Origin: Cupriavidus pauculus
GTDB taxonomy: Bacteria > Pseudomonadota > Gammaproteobacteria > Burkholderiales > Burkholderiaceae
NCBI RefSeq assembly: GCF_008693385.1
Contig: NZ_CP044067.1
Location: forward strand, 248,001-312,000
DNA length: 64,000 nucleotides
Reading direction: 5' to 3'
The position numbers and the translations under genes were made by a program. Every line of letters starts with the position of its first letter. Within the stretch, counting starts at the first letter, position 1. Under the pieces are notes generated by a model. The model had not been told where the DNA came from and ran no database searches. It saw nothing but the letters and a program-made list of their open reading frames with translations. Below, one piece after another: positions 24,396 to 32,986 of the stretch.

Positions 24396-25757
24396 ATGAA
24401 CCGACTCCCTGTCTTCACCAAAGCGCGCGTACGCGATGCGGCCGTGACCGTCGCCCTGCATGTGGCGCCCGTTGCGGCCTTGTTTGCCGGCGCGCTGCTG
24501 ACCGCGTCGATGGCGTCCGCGCAGACCGCCGCCCCGGGCGCGCAGGCCAACGCGGATCCCGCCATGATCAAGCGTGGCGAATACCTCGCCAAGGCCGGCG
24601 ACTGCATCGCCTGCCATACCGCGCCGGGCGGCAAGCCGTTCGCCGGCGGCTTCAAGATGGTCACGCCCATGGGCGCGATCTACGCGACCAATATCACGCC
24701 GGACCCGGAAACCGGCATCGGCAAGTACACGGAGAAGGACTTCGACCGCGCGGTCCGCGAGGGCGTGGCCAAGGAGGGCCACACGCTGTATCCGGCCATG
24801 CCGTTCCCGTCCTATGCCAAGGTGCGGCAGGAGGACATCCAGGCCATGTATGCGTACTTCATGCATGGCGTCGCGCCCGTCAGGCAGCCTAATCTCAAGT
24901 CCGAGATCCCCTGGCCGCTGAACATGCGCTGGCCGCTCAAGTTCTGGAACATGGTCTTCCTCGACAAGACGGTGTACAAGGACGACCCCCAGAAGGATGC
25001 GGTCTGGAACCGCGGCGCCTACCTCGTGCAGGGGCTCGGCCACTGCGGGGCGTGCCATACCCCGCGTGGCGTCGGCTTCCAGGAAAAGGCGCTCAGCGAG
25101 AAGGGCAAGCCGTATCTGACCGGGGCCGTGGTCGAGCACTGGTTCGCATCGAACCTGACCGGCGACCCCAACGTCGGGCTGGGCCGGTGGTCGGAGCAGG
25201 ATATCGTCCAGTTCATGGGCACGGGCGCGAACAAGCATGCGAGCGCGTTCGGCGGCATGGTCAGCGTGATCAACCACAGCCTGCAGGAGATGACGCCGCA
25301 AGACCTGACGGCGATGGCGCGGTACCTCAAGTCGCTGCCGGGCGTGGGCGGCAACGGTTCGCCGCCGTATGCGTACGATCCCGCCATCACCCAGACCTCG
25401 TTGCGCAAGCCGGCCGGCAATGCGGGGGCCAAGGTGTATGCGACGTACTGCATGTACTGCCATGGCGCCGACGGACGCGCGTTCTCTCCCTTGCTGTCGC
25501 CGCTGGCAGGCAATCCCAACGTGCTCGAGGGCAATCCCGTCTCGCTGATCAACGTCACGCTCAACGGGTCGGACGAGCTGATCATCAAGGGGATGCCGGC
25601 GCCTTATCCGATGCCGAAGTTCGCCGACGTGCTCAGCGATCGCGACATTGCCGATGTGCTGACGTTTATCCGGCAAGGCTGGAACAACAAGGCGGGGGCG
25701 GTTTCGGAGGCCGATGTGGCGAAGATCCGCAAGGCGACCGGGCAGGAGGCGGATTGA
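24396..25757 (+). CDS. triheme c-type cytochrome, electron acceptor of the Mo hydroxylase
   Basis: A 453-aa exported cytochrome with three CxxCH haem sites: CIACH (70-74), CGACH (217-221) and CMYCH (352-356). It has an N-terminal signal peptide with a long charged region ending near SMASAQ (residue 43). The architecture equals the cytochrome subunit of acetic-acid-bacterial alcohol and aldehyde dehydrogenases, which pass electrons to ubiquinone or an oxidase. It lies 11 bp after the Mo subunit gene. The divergent quinol oxidase operon next door could be the terminal sink, though the two are separately transcribed. Confidence 0.92.
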   Translation: MNRLPVFTKARVRDAAVTVALHVAPVAALFAGALLTASMASAQTAAPGAQANADPAMIKRGEYLAKAGDCIACHTAPGGKPFAGGFKMVTPMGAIYATNITPDPETGIGKYTEKDFDRAVREGVAKEGHTLYPAMPFPSYAKVRQEDIQAMYAYFMHGVAPVRQPNLKSEIPWPLNMRWPLKFWNMVFLDKTVYKDDPQKDAVWNRGAYLVQGLGHCGACHTPRGVGFQEKALSEKGKPYLTGAVVEHWFASNLTGDPNVGLGRWSEQDIVQFMGTGANKHASAFGGMVSVINHSLQEMTPQDLTAMARYLKSLPGVGGNGSPPYAYDPAITQTSLRKPAGNAGAKVYATYCMYCHGADGRAFSPLLSPLAGNPNVLEGNPVSLINVTLNGSDELIIKGMPAPYPMPKFADVLSDRDIADVLTFIRQGWNNKAGAVSEADVAKIRKATGQEAD

Positions 25758-25778
25758 CGTTGTTACCCGTGCCGCAAA

Positions 25779-25790
25779 CGTTACGTAACG
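25779..25790. repeat. 12-bp palindrome downstream of the cytochrome gene
   Basis: CGTTACGTAACG is perfectly palindromic and is followed at once by CGTAACG, so the half-site CGTAACG is present twice in a row. It lies 22 bp after the cytochrome stop, with no T-run behind it, so it is not a convincing intrinsic terminator. It could be a protein-binding site for the following gene, which starts 175 bp on. Confidence 0.35.
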
Positions 25791-25904
25791 CGTAACGCCC
25801 CCGGCATGGGTTCGTCCGCTCTCGCCTGGGTCGGTTGAGAGGAAATGCCAGAACTTGCCTGTGCGTTGCATGGGGTTGGCGATATTTGACGAGGCGGGTC
25901 TGGC

Positions 25905-25919
25905 TGGCACGCGGGTTGC
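25905..25919 (+). promoter_or_regulatory. sigma-54 (-24/-12) promoter
   Basis: TGGCACG-CGGG-TTGC matches the RpoN consensus TGGCACG-N4-TTGC at every core position with exact spacing. Transcription would start near 25931, about 35 bases before the ATG of the cytidylyltransferase-like gene at 25965. A sigma-54 promoter needs an enhancer-binding protein; none is encoded in the window. Near-consensus matches correctly placed in an intergenic region are rarely accidental, but this is a single match. Confidence 0.65.
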
Positions 25920-25927
25920 GCTCATGG

Positions 25928-25945
25928 CATGGGAACCCTCCCATG
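25928..25945 (+). promoter_or_regulatory. 7-bp-arm inverted repeat at the predicted transcript start
   Basis: CATGGGA (25928-25934) and TCCCATG (25939-25945) flank a 4-base spacer, ACCC. It overlaps the predicted sigma-54 start point and would form a hairpin in the first bases of the leader, or act as an operator blocking initiation. Confidence 0.4.
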
Positions 25946-25964
25946 ACATGAACCCGCAGCCACC

Positions 25965-26531
25965 ATGACCCTCCGCCTCGACGACTCCCGCCCCCGCCGC
26001 GCCGTGATCACCTACGGCACGTTCGACCGGTTCGATCTGGCCCAGGCCCGGCAGCTCGAGCATATCTGCGAGATGGGGACCACGATCATCGTCGGCGTCT
26101 CCACCGACGAGCTGGCCGCGCGCAAGGGCGAGCGGCCGATCGCGCGCTATGCCGAACGCGCGGCGATGGTCCGCCATTTTCCCGGTGTGGACACCGTGAT
26201 TCCCGAGACGGGCTGGGAGCAGCGCGTCATGGATCTGCTGGCCTACGACATCGACCTGCTCGTGGTCGGGTTCGGCTGCCGCTCGCGGTGCGATCATCTG
26301 GCCGATCTGTGCGAGGTCCGGTATCTCGACGGGAACGCCCGGGCGGTGGGCAACCGCGCGGGGGTCCCGTCCCGTCGGGAGGAGGCTGTGTCGATGGCGC
26401 TGCCAGTGCCGATGATGCTGACCACGTGGGAACCCTCGGACGCACTGCTCGCGCAATCGACGTCCAAGGCCGCCGCTAACCAGCCGCGCCTCGTCACGCG
26501 CGAGCGACTGGCCGCCGCCTACGCGGTCTGA
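25965..26531 (+). CDS. cytidylyltransferase-fold protein with degenerate catalytic motifs
   Basis: A 188-aa protein closely resembling glycerol-3-phosphate cytidylyltransferase (TagD/GCT): VITYGTFDRF, GTTIIVGVSTDELAARKGERPI, YAERAAMVRHFPGVDTVIPETGWEQR and DIDLLVVG follow that family segment by segment. The catalytic HxGH motif is replaced by DLAQ (residues 24-27), the DDW segment reads GFGCRSRC, and the RTEGIST signature is replaced by DGNARAV (122-128). Nucleotidyl transfer by the normal mechanism is therefore unlikely. About 50 extra C-terminal residues have no family counterpart I recognise. It is a single gene behind a sigma-54 promoter, and its 3' end overlaps the convergent LysR gene by 13 bp. 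Confidence 0.82.
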   Translation: MTLRLDDSRPRRAVITYGTFDRFDLAQARQLEHICEMGTTIIVGVSTDELAARKGERPIARYAERAAMVRHFPGVDTVIPETGWEQRVMDLLAYDIDLLVVGFGCRSRCDHLADLCEVRYLDGNARAVGNRAGVPSRREEAVSMALPVPMMLTTWEPSDALLAQSTSKAAANQPRLVTRERLAAAYAV

Positions 26532-27454
26532 TCCGACCGATCGGTCTGCACTCCCCGCGCCGCGCGCGCTTCCGAGCTCCGCAAATGCGCGTACAGCAAC
26601 GCCGCCACCGGCGTCAGCGGATGGCCCACGCGCGTCGCCAATAGCAGTTCACGCGTGGCCCACGTCTCGGCCAGCGGTCGTGCCGTAACGGTCTTCGCTT
26701 TCAGGAACGGTGTCACGCTGCCCTCCGGCAGCAGGCTCAGCCCGATGCCGGCCGCCACCATCAACACGAGCCCCTCGTAACTGCGCGCCTGAATCCGCAG
26801 CTTGAGCGGGCGGTCGAGCTTGCGCGCTTCCTCCACGAGCATTTCGCAGAGCGCCGAATCGCGGGGGAGGCCCACGTGGTCGTAGGCCAGCACATCGGCA
26901 AACCGTACCGCGTCCCGCGCGGATAGCGGATGCTCCCGCGGCATGACCGCGACCAGCCGGTCGCACCGAAAATGCTCGAGATTCAGCCCGTCGATCGCAT
27001 GGGGCGACACCAGGATGCCCAGATCCGCGAGCCCCGGCAGCAGCGTGCGCTGGGTCTCGTCGCTCGTGCGTTCCTCGAGGTCGAGCTTGACGGTCGGATG
27101 CGCGGCGATAAAGCTCGCGAAATCCTGCGGCAGGAACTGTACGATGGAAGAAGTATTGGCCAGCAGCCGGACCTGCCCGCGCGCGCCGCTTCCGAAATCG
27201 CTGAGTGTGGTGTCGAGCCGGTCGAGCTCGGCCATCACGCGCCGCGCGTGGTCGAGCAGTTCGACGCCGGCCGGCGTCAGCGAGATGCCGCGGCGATGCC
27301 GGTCGATCAGGCTCACGCCGCATGCCTGTTCCATTTCCGAGATGCGCTTGCTCACGGCGGATGCGACGGTCGCCTCGCGCGCGGCGCCTGCCGCGATGGA
27401 GCCTTCCTCGGCCACTGCCACGAAGGCGCGAAGCGTTTGAATGTCGTAGCGCAT
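26519..27454 (-). CDS. LysR-family transcriptional regulator
   Basis: A 311-aa LysR regulator. The N-terminal winged HTH runs from MRYDIQTLRAFVAVAEEGSIAAGA through VASAVSKRISEMEQACGVSLIDRHRRGISLTPAG. The remainder is the two-lobed effector domain, including GLADLGILVSPHAI and MVAAGIGLSLLPEGSV. It lies downstream of, and in the same direction as, the Ldh-family dehydrogenase and Bug receptor genes (84-bp gap), so it may be co-transcribed with them rather than divergent from its target as is usual for LysR genes. Confidence 0.93.
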   Translation of the reverse strand: MRYDIQTLRAFVAVAEEGSIAAGAAREATVASAVSKRISEMEQACGVSLIDRHRRGISLTPAGVELLDHARRVMAELDRLDTTLSDFGSGARGQVRLLANTSSIVQFLPQDFASFIAAHPTVKLDLEERTSDETQRTLLPGLADLGILVSPHAIDGLNLEHFRCDRLVAVMPREHPLSARDAVRFADVLAYDHVGLPRDSALCEMLVEEARKLDRPLKLRIQARSYEGLVLMVAAGIGLSLLPEGSVTPFLKAKTVTARPLAETWATRELLLATRVGHPLTPVAALLYAHLRSSEARAARGVQTDRSDQTA

Positions 27455-27538
27455 GCGAGTGCCGGGACGGGGTCGGGTTGAGGGCGGGAAGCCCAGTATG
27501 CCGCAGGGCTCCGCTGCGTCACCATCGGGGAAGACCAG

Positions 27539-28621
27539 CTATCGGGCCGGCGGGAGCTCGGGCATCCGCACGCCCAGCCGCTCGCCGAGCACGATGATCT
27601 CCTCGATGACCTCCGATGGCATGTCGATGCCATCCCGCATCTGCCGGCGGTAGTGACGCGCTTCCATCTCGCCCGGCACGAAGATCTCTTCGACGCCCGG
27701 TGCGCGTCGCGACGACTTGAGGTATTCGATCTGCATGTCCATATTGCGCTTGAACTCGTCCGGGTCGATCAGGAAGTCGAGCCGGATGGCGCAGAACGAA
27801 TGCCCCTTGTTCAGCGGTGTGAAGTCCTCGTAGACATCCTTCAGCGTCGGGCCGATGGCCGCGCCAGCGATCATCGAGGACAGCATGCCGATGACCACCG
27901 ACAGGCCCGACCCCTTGTAGTCGCCCATGGTCCGCAGAAATCCCTGCGTCGCGGCGATCGGGTCCGTGGTGGGCACGCCATTGGCGTCGAGCGCCCATTC
28001 GGGCGGGATCGGCGACCCGGTCTTGGCCGCCATCATGATCTTGCCCTTGGCGACGACGCTCTGCGCCATGTCGAGCACCACGGGCTCGTGCGTGAGCGCG
28101 GGAAACGCGATGCTGAACGGGTTGTTGCCGATGCGCCGTTCCGCGCCGCCGTGCACGGGCATGAGGTTGCCGCCGCCGATGGACGAGCTGAAGCCGACCA
28201 TATCCTTCGGCAGCGCCATCATCGAGTAGAACGCCGACGCGCCATAGTGGTTGCTGCCGCGCGCCGTGACGAAGGAAATACCATGCTCGCCCGCGAGATC
28301 GATGGCTTTGTCCATGGCCATTCTGGAGACGACCTGCCCGGCGGCGTTACGGCCGTCGAGCAGCGCCATCGCGCCCCGCTCGCGGATGAATTCGGGGCGG
28401 CCACGCGGATCGACCGCCTGTTTCTCTATCCGGTTGACATACAGCGGCACGCGCAGGCACCCGTGCGAATGCACGCCCCGCGCGTCCGCGACGACAAGCG
28501 TGTGCGCGGTGAAGTCGGCGTCGGCGGCCGACATGCCGACCGCCTCGAAAACCTGCGCCACCCAGTTCTGCAGCGTTTGCGGCGCAAGGTTGACGGTCTC
28601 GTTGAAGAAATAGTGTCCCAA
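27539..28621 (-). CDS. Ldh-family (malate/L-lactate-type) NAD(P)-dependent dehydrogenase, TTG start
   Basis: A protein of about 360 aa of the malate/L-lactate/ureidoglycolate dehydrogenase family, which oxidises 2-hydroxy acids with NAD(P). DARGVHSHGCLRVPLYVNRI, TARGSNHYGASAFYSMMAL, GNNPFSIAFPA and the nucleotide-loop stretch MGDYKGSGLSVVIGMLSSMI are diagnostic. No ATG or GTG precedes the conserved region after the upstream stop at 28647. A TTG at 28621 (reading GHYFFNETVNLAPQTLQ next) is the best start. It follows the Bug receptor gene by 25 bp. The pair probably handles uptake and oxidation of a hydroxy acid. Confidence 0.87.
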   Translation of the reverse strand: MGHYFFNETVNLAPQTLQNWVAQVFEAVGMSAADADFTAHTLVVADARGVHSHGCLRVPLYVNRIEKQAVDPRGRPEFIRERGAMALLDGRNAAGQVVSRMAMDKAIDLAGEHGISFVTARGSNHYGASAFYSMMALPKDMVGFSSSIGGGNLMPVHGGAERRIGNNPFSIAFPALTHEPVVLDMAQSVVAKGKIMMAAKTGSPIPPEWALDANGVPTTDPIAATQGFLRTMGDYKGSGLSVVIGMLSSMIAGAAIGPTLKDVYEDFTPLNKGHSFCAIRLDFLIDPDEFKRNMDMQIEYLKSSRRAPGVEEIFVPGEMEARHYRRQMRDGIDMPSEVIEEIIVLGERLGVRMPELPPAR

Positions 28622-28646
28622 GGGCGTGATTCCGGATGCGGGGTGG

Positions 28647-29645
28647 TTACTCGGGTTTGATGCCGGCCTCGCGCAGCAGCCTGGCCCAGTGCGCGGCATC
28701 CGCCTTCTGGAACGCGGCAAACTGGTCGGCGGTGCCACCGAGCACGTCGCCGCCCATGCTCTGGATCTTCTCGGCAACCTCGGGCCTGGCCAGAATCGCG
28801 TTGATATCGCGATTGAGCATCTCCACCTGCGCGCGCTGCATCTTCGCGGGACCCATGACGCCGAACCACTGGCTCATCTCGAACTTCGGCAGACCGGACT
28901 CGTCCATCGTGGGAACGTCGGGCAGCAGCGGGGAGCGCTTGAGGCTGGTAATGGCAATGCCGTGCAGCTTGCCGGCCTTGATGTGCTGGAGCACGTTGGG
29001 CGGCGATTCGAAGTTCAGGTCCACGCGGCCGCCGAGCAGGTCGGTCATGCCCTGGCTGCTGCCCTTGTACGGGACGTGGACCATCTCGGTATCGGTGGCG
29101 CGCATGAACTGCACGGCGGCCAGATGCTGGGCGGTGCCGATACCCGACGACGCGTAGGTGACCTTGCCCGGATGCTTGCGCAGATATTCGATCAGGTCCT
29201 TGAGCGTACGCGCCTGAATCGACGGTCCAACGGTCAGTATCACGGGGGTGGAGGCCACGCGCGCGATCGGCGTCAGGTCGCGGATCGGATCGTACGAGAG
29301 CCTGGCCATCATCGCCGGCGCGACCGATACCCCCGCGAAATGCCCCATCAGCAGCGTGTAGCCATCGGGCTCGGCCTTGGTGACGATCTGCGTGCCGATG
29401 GTCGTGGAGGCGCCCGCGCGGTTGTCGATGACCACGGGCTGGCCAAGTTTCTCCGACAACTGCTGGCCGACGAGGCGCCCGAGCACGTCGGTAAACCCGC
29501 CCGGGGCCGAGCCGACGACCATGGTGACCGGCTTGTCCGGATACTTCTGCGCGAATGCGCGCGGGGCGGGCAGGGCGGTCAGGGCGGTCAGCGCCACGGC
29601 CGGTACCAGCCCGGCCAGCGCCCGTCGCGAAGCCGAGAACGTCAT
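28647..29645 (-). CDS. Bug/TctC-family solute receptor
   Basis: A 332-aa periplasmic binding protein of the Bug family with a signal peptide ending near PAPRAFAQ (about residue 33). KYPDKPVTMVVGSAPGGFTDVLGR, EKLGQPVVIDNRAGAS, AEPDGYTLLMG and HVPYKGSSQGMTDLLGGRVDL are the family landmarks. It is the first gene of a minus-strand set with the Ldh-family dehydrogenase. Bug proteins feed tripartite tricarboxylate transporters or act as sensors; no membrane partner is encoded nearby. Confidence 0.93.
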   Translation of the reverse strand: MTFSASRRALAGLVPAVALTALTALPAPRAFAQKYPDKPVTMVVGSAPGGFTDVLGRLVGQQLSEKLGQPVVIDNRAGASTTIGTQIVTKAEPDGYTLLMGHFAGVSVAPAMMARLSYDPIRDLTPIARVASTPVILTVGPSIQARTLKDLIEYLRKHPGKVTYASSGIGTAQHLAAVQFMRATDTEMVHVPYKGSSQGMTDLLGGRVDLNFESPPNVLQHIKAGKLHGIAITSLKRSPLLPDVPTMDESGLPKFEMSQWFGVMGPAKMQRAQVEMLNRDINAILARPEVAEKIQSMGGDVLGGTADQFAAFQKADAAHWARLLREAGIKPE

Positions 29646-29732
29646 GAGGTGTGTCTCCGTCTAGTTTTGATAAACCGTCGGAGGCACTCTATCGACCGTG
29701 GACTAACGCCAGTAGTGGTCTTTGGGGAGTGT

Positions 29733-29753
29733 GCCATCGCCATTCGCGATGGC
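29733..29753. repeat. 8-bp-arm hairpin between the Bug receptor and Mo-hydroxylase genes
   Basis: GCCATCGC (29733-29740) and GCGATGGC (29746-29753) flank CATTC. It lies 12 bp beyond the stop of the molybdenum hydroxylase catalytic subunit (minus strand), where a terminator is expected. On that strand it is not followed by a U-tract, so termination by itself is doubtful. Confidence 0.4.
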
Positions 29754-29765
29754 TGAGCCGCGGAC

Positions 29766-31988
29766 TCACGGCTCCATCAGCTTCTCCTTGACGATCGGCA
29801 GCTCGCGAATCCGCACCCCCGTCGCGTGATACACGGCGTTGGCAACGGCCGCGGCCAGGCCCGTAATGCCGATCTCCCCGATGCCGCGCGCGCCGAACTC
29901 GTTGAATTCGAGATCGGGGTAATCGAGCAGGATCACGTTGATATCGGGCTGGTCCGCATGTACGGGCACCGCATACTCGGCGTAGTTGTTGTTACCCGGC
30001 ATGCCATTGCGTTCGTCGTATTCGGTGGCCTCGAACAGCGCCATGCCGATGCCCATGACGATCGCACCCTCGACCTGATTTCGCGCGGTCACGGGATGGA
30101 TCACGCGCCCCACGTCGATCACGCTGACCACGCGCGACACGTGCAGCCGCGAGATGCCCGGGTCCCAGCGCACCTCGACGAAATGCGCGCCGAAGGACAT
30201 GAACGCCACCTTGTCGGTCGGCGTGCCGCCCGTGTGCGCAAAGCCCTCGGCGCTCGCGTAGCGCCGCCCCGTAAGGATCTCGCCATGGTCGGCGGAGCGC
30301 TTGCCATCGGTCAGCTTGCCGTCCTGCATGCGCAGCGCCGCGGGTTTGGCGCCCGCGAACGGCGCGCCTTCCTCGGTGGCGTACTTGCAGAGCTCGCCGA
30401 TCGCCTGCCGCGTGGCCTCGGCCACGGCCGGCAGCACGCTCGCGGTGGCCCACGAGCCGCCGGCCACCGGGGCGGCCGGTGCCGACGAATCGCCGATGCG
30501 CACATCGATCTTGTCGAAGGGGAGGCCCGTCAGTTCGCTGATGGTCTGCGCGACGATCGTATACATGCCCGTGCCGATATCCTGGACCGCGCACGACACC
30601 AGTGCCGTGCCATCGTTGCGCAGCAGGACGCGCGCCTCGGCCGGCGTGCGCCACGCATCCCAGTTGCAGCCCGCCATGCCGTAGCCGATGTATTCGGTGC
30701 CCTCGCGCATCGAACCGGGACGCGGATCGCGCGCGGCCCAGCCGAACTCGCGCGCGCCCGTCTCGATGGCTTCGCGCAGATGGTTGCTGGACCAGGGCAG
30801 GTCCTGGCTCTCGTCGCGCGTGGAGATATTGAGCAGCCGGAACTGCACCGGATCCATCTTGCAGGCCAGCGCGAGCTCGTCGACAGCCGATTCGAGCGCG
30901 AACAGTCCCGGCGCCGCGCCCGGCGCCCGCATCGACGTCGGTGCCCCGCGATGGACGTTGGTCGTATGGTGCGTCACCGTGACATTGGCGCAGCCGTAGG
31001 CGCTCTGCGTCATGCTTCCGCATGTCTCCACGTACTGGTCGACGAACGACGTGGTGTTGACCGATTCGTGCCGCATCGACGTGAGCTTGCCGTCCTTGCC
31101 CGCCGACAGCCGCAAATGCTGGCGCGTTTCGGGGCGTTGGCCGGTGGTGGAGAACATCGCCATGCGCGGCACGACGAGCTTGACCGGACGGCCCGTCACC
31201 TGCGCTGCCGCGCTGGCGGCAACGGAATGCGGCCACAGGAACAGCTTGGAGCCGAATCCCGAACCGAGAAACGCGCAATCCACGGTGACCTGCTCCGGCA
31301 GCAGCCCAAAGATCTGGGCGAGCGTGTTGCGATGGCCGGTGGCGCCTTGCGTGGCTTCATGGACGTACAGGTGGCCGTCGTCCCACCACGCCACCGTCGC
31401 GTGCAGTTCCATCGGGTTGTGCGCTTCCACGGGCGTGCGGTACACCGCGTCGATGCGCACCGGCGAGGCATCGAAGGCCGCCGCCGCATCGCCGCGCGTG
31501 TGGCCCGCGCCGGCATCCCGCAGCCCGTTGTTCTCGACGCCATGCTCGAGGTCGAACACCGCCGTCGCGGTTTCATAGGTGGCGCGCACGCGGTAGGCCG
31601 CCTCGCGGGCATGCTCGAACGTGTCGGCCACGACGAGCGCGATCATCTGCACGCCGTAATGGATCGTTTCATCCTCGAAAGGCAGGCGGTGCTCGTCGGT
31701 GATGGCCGAGGTCAGGATCGTCGCCACGGAAATCGGGACCTTCGGTGCGCGGTACAGGCGCGGAAAGTTGCCGTGATGCAGGATGTCGACCACGCCGGGC
31801 ACGCGCCGGGCGTCGTCGAGGTCCAGCCCGGCAAGGCGGCCGGCGGCCACCGTGCTGTACACGCCGTGGGCATGCAGCATGCCGGGCCTTGCATGGTCGG
31901 CGGTGTAGCGCGCGGCACCGGTCAGCTTGAGCCGTCCATCGATGCGCCGCGGGGAGGTGCCGATGGCAGTGGGGTTCACGCTGGTCAT
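29766..31988 (-). CDS. molybdopterin-binding subunit of a three-subunit Mo hydroxylase (PaoC/YagR-like)
   Basis: A 740-aa xanthine-oxidase-family large subunit. GTSPRRIDGRLKLTGAARYTADH begins the family core. The Mo-pterin regions include AFLGSGFGSKLFLWPH and TSMRAPGAAPGLFALESAVDELA, and GARGIGEIGITGLAAAVANAV carries the catalytic Glu. There is no export signal, so the enzyme is cytoplasmic, unlike the other two Mo hydroxylases here. Start ATG 31988 overlaps the FAD-subunit stop by 4 bp. The closest recognisable relatives are PaoC-type aldehyde oxidoreductases. No PaoD/XdhC-type maturation gene is adjacent. Confidence 0.9.
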   Translation of the reverse strand: MTSVNPTAIGTSPRRIDGRLKLTGAARYTADHARPGMLHAHGVYSTVAAGRLAGLDLDDARRVPGVVDILHHGNFPRLYRAPKVPISVATILTSAITDEHRLPFEDETIHYGVQMIALVVADTFEHAREAAYRVRATYETATAVFDLEHGVENNGLRDAGAGHTRGDAAAAFDASPVRIDAVYRTPVEAHNPMELHATVAWWDDGHLYVHEATQGATGHRNTLAQIFGLLPEQVTVDCAFLGSGFGSKLFLWPHSVAASAAAQVTGRPVKLVVPRMAMFSTTGQRPETRQHLRLSAGKDGKLTSMRHESVNTTSFVDQYVETCGSMTQSAYGCANVTVTHHTTNVHRGAPTSMRAPGAAPGLFALESAVDELALACKMDPVQFRLLNISTRDESQDLPWSSNHLREAIETGAREFGWAARDPRPGSMREGTEYIGYGMAGCNWDAWRTPAEARVLLRNDGTALVSCAVQDIGTGMYTIVAQTISELTGLPFDKIDVRIGDSSAPAAPVAGGSWATASVLPAVAEATRQAIGELCKYATEEGAPFAGAKPAALRMQDGKLTDGKRSADHGEILTGRRYASAEGFAHTGGTPTDKVAFMSFGAHFVEVRWDPGISRLHVSRVVSVIDVGRVIHPVTARNQVEGAIVMGIGMALFEATEYDERNGMPGNNNYAEYAVPVHADQPDINVILLDYPDLEFNEFGARGIGEIGITGLAAAVANAVYHATGVRIRELPIVKEKLMEP

Positions 31989-32986
31989 GATGGGCTCCCG
32001 AGCAGCTTCGACAGGTTGCGCATGACGGCCTGCTGCCCGAGCCGGATCTTGAAGCCGTTCTGCCCATAGGACTTCGCGCCCGTCATCGCGGCCGCGGCGG
32101 CCTTCGACAGCAGCGCCTCGGAGACAGGCTGTCCGCGGAGCGCGGCTTCCGCCTCGGGCGCGCGCCATGGTCGCGTGGAGACGCCGCCGAGCGCGATGCG
32201 CGCTTCCCGGATGGTATTGCCATCCATCGCCAGGATGACCGCGCTCGATGCCAGCGAGAACTGGTAGGACGTGCGGTCGCGCAGCTTGAGGTAGGCCGAC
32301 CGGCTGCCGGCTATCGGTGCATCGAGCGTGACGTGCGTGATCAGCTCGTTCTCGTCCAGCGCGGTTTCCTTCCAGGGCGTATCGCCGGGCAGCAGGTGGA
32401 AGCCTTCGAAGGGCAGGTCGCGCTTGCCGTTCGGCCCCTGTGCATGGATGGTCGCGCCGATGGCGATCATGGCCACGCACATGTCCGACGGATGCGTCGC
32501 GATGCAATGCTCGCTGCCGCCCAGCACCGCGTGCACATTGCGATTGAGCCCGTCGACGGCGGAACAGCCCGCGCCGGGCTCGCGCTTGTTGCAAGGCGAT
32601 ACGCCATCGCGGAAGTAGCCGCAGCGCACGCGCTGCATGATGTTGCCCGCCGTCGTGGCCTTGTTGCGCAGCTGCGTGCTGGCGCCGGACAAGATCGCCT
32701 GGGACAGCGACGGATAGTGCTCGACGATATGCGGATGCCGTGCGAGCTCGGTATTGGTGACCATCGCGCCGATGCGCACGCGGCCGTCGTCGAGGACCTC
32801 GACGCGGTCGAGCCCGACGCGGTGGATGTCGATGACCTGCACGGGCCGCATGACATCGAGCTTCATCAGGTCCAGCAGCATGGTGCCGCCGGCGAGGAAG
32901 ACGGTTTCGACCGAATTGGCGCTCTGGGCGTGCAAGGCGATGGCCTGGTCGATATCGGCCGCGCGCGTGTATTGGAAGTTTCGCAT
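31985..32986 (-). CDS. FAD-binding subunit of Mo hydroxylase with 4Fe-4S loop (PaoB/YagS-like)
   Basis: A 333-aa medium subunit. FLAGGTMLLDLMKLDVMRP is the FAD-binding segment (30-48), and LRNKATTAGNIMQR is the second. The Cys-rich insertion RCGYFRD...PCNKREPGAGCSA (Cys122, Cys132, Cys141, with a further Cys near 161) corresponds to the extra [4Fe-4S] cluster of PaoB-type subunits, absent from ordinary xanthine dehydrogenases. It is coupled to both neighbours: its start touches the 2Fe-2S gene stop (TGATG) and its stop overlaps the catalytic-subunit start. Confidence 0.9.
   Translation of the reverse strand: MRNFQYTRAADIDQAIALHAQSANSVETVFLAGGTMLLDLMKLDVMRPVQVIDIHRVGLDRVEVLDDGRVRIGAMVTNTELARHPHIVEHYPSLSQAILSGASTQLRNKATTAGNIMQRVRCGYFRDGVSPCNKREPGAGCSAVDGLNRNVHAVLGGSEHCIATHPSDMCVAMIAIGATIHAQGPNGKRDLPFEGFHLLPGDTPWKETALDENELITHVTLDAPIAGSRSAYLKLRDRTSYQFSLASSAVILAMDGNTIREARIALGGVSTRPWRAPEAEAALRGQPVSEALLSKAAAAAMTGAKSYGQNGFKIRLGQQAVMRNLSKLLGSPS

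Noticed and set aside
25779..25790. CGTTACGTAACG as another GntR/LacI operator
   Set aside because: It lacks the CCGG/CCGA centre of the GTTACCG(A/G)TAAC sites and is 10 kb from the regulator in an unrelated context.
29733..29753. Calling the 8-bp-arm hairpin a rho-independent terminator
   Set aside because: The stem is good but no T-run follows on either strand; listed as a repeat only.
29826..32069. 747-codon open frame antisense to the PaoC-like gene
   Set aside because: Same shadow effect; no recognisable domain, and it fully overlaps a well-supported gene.
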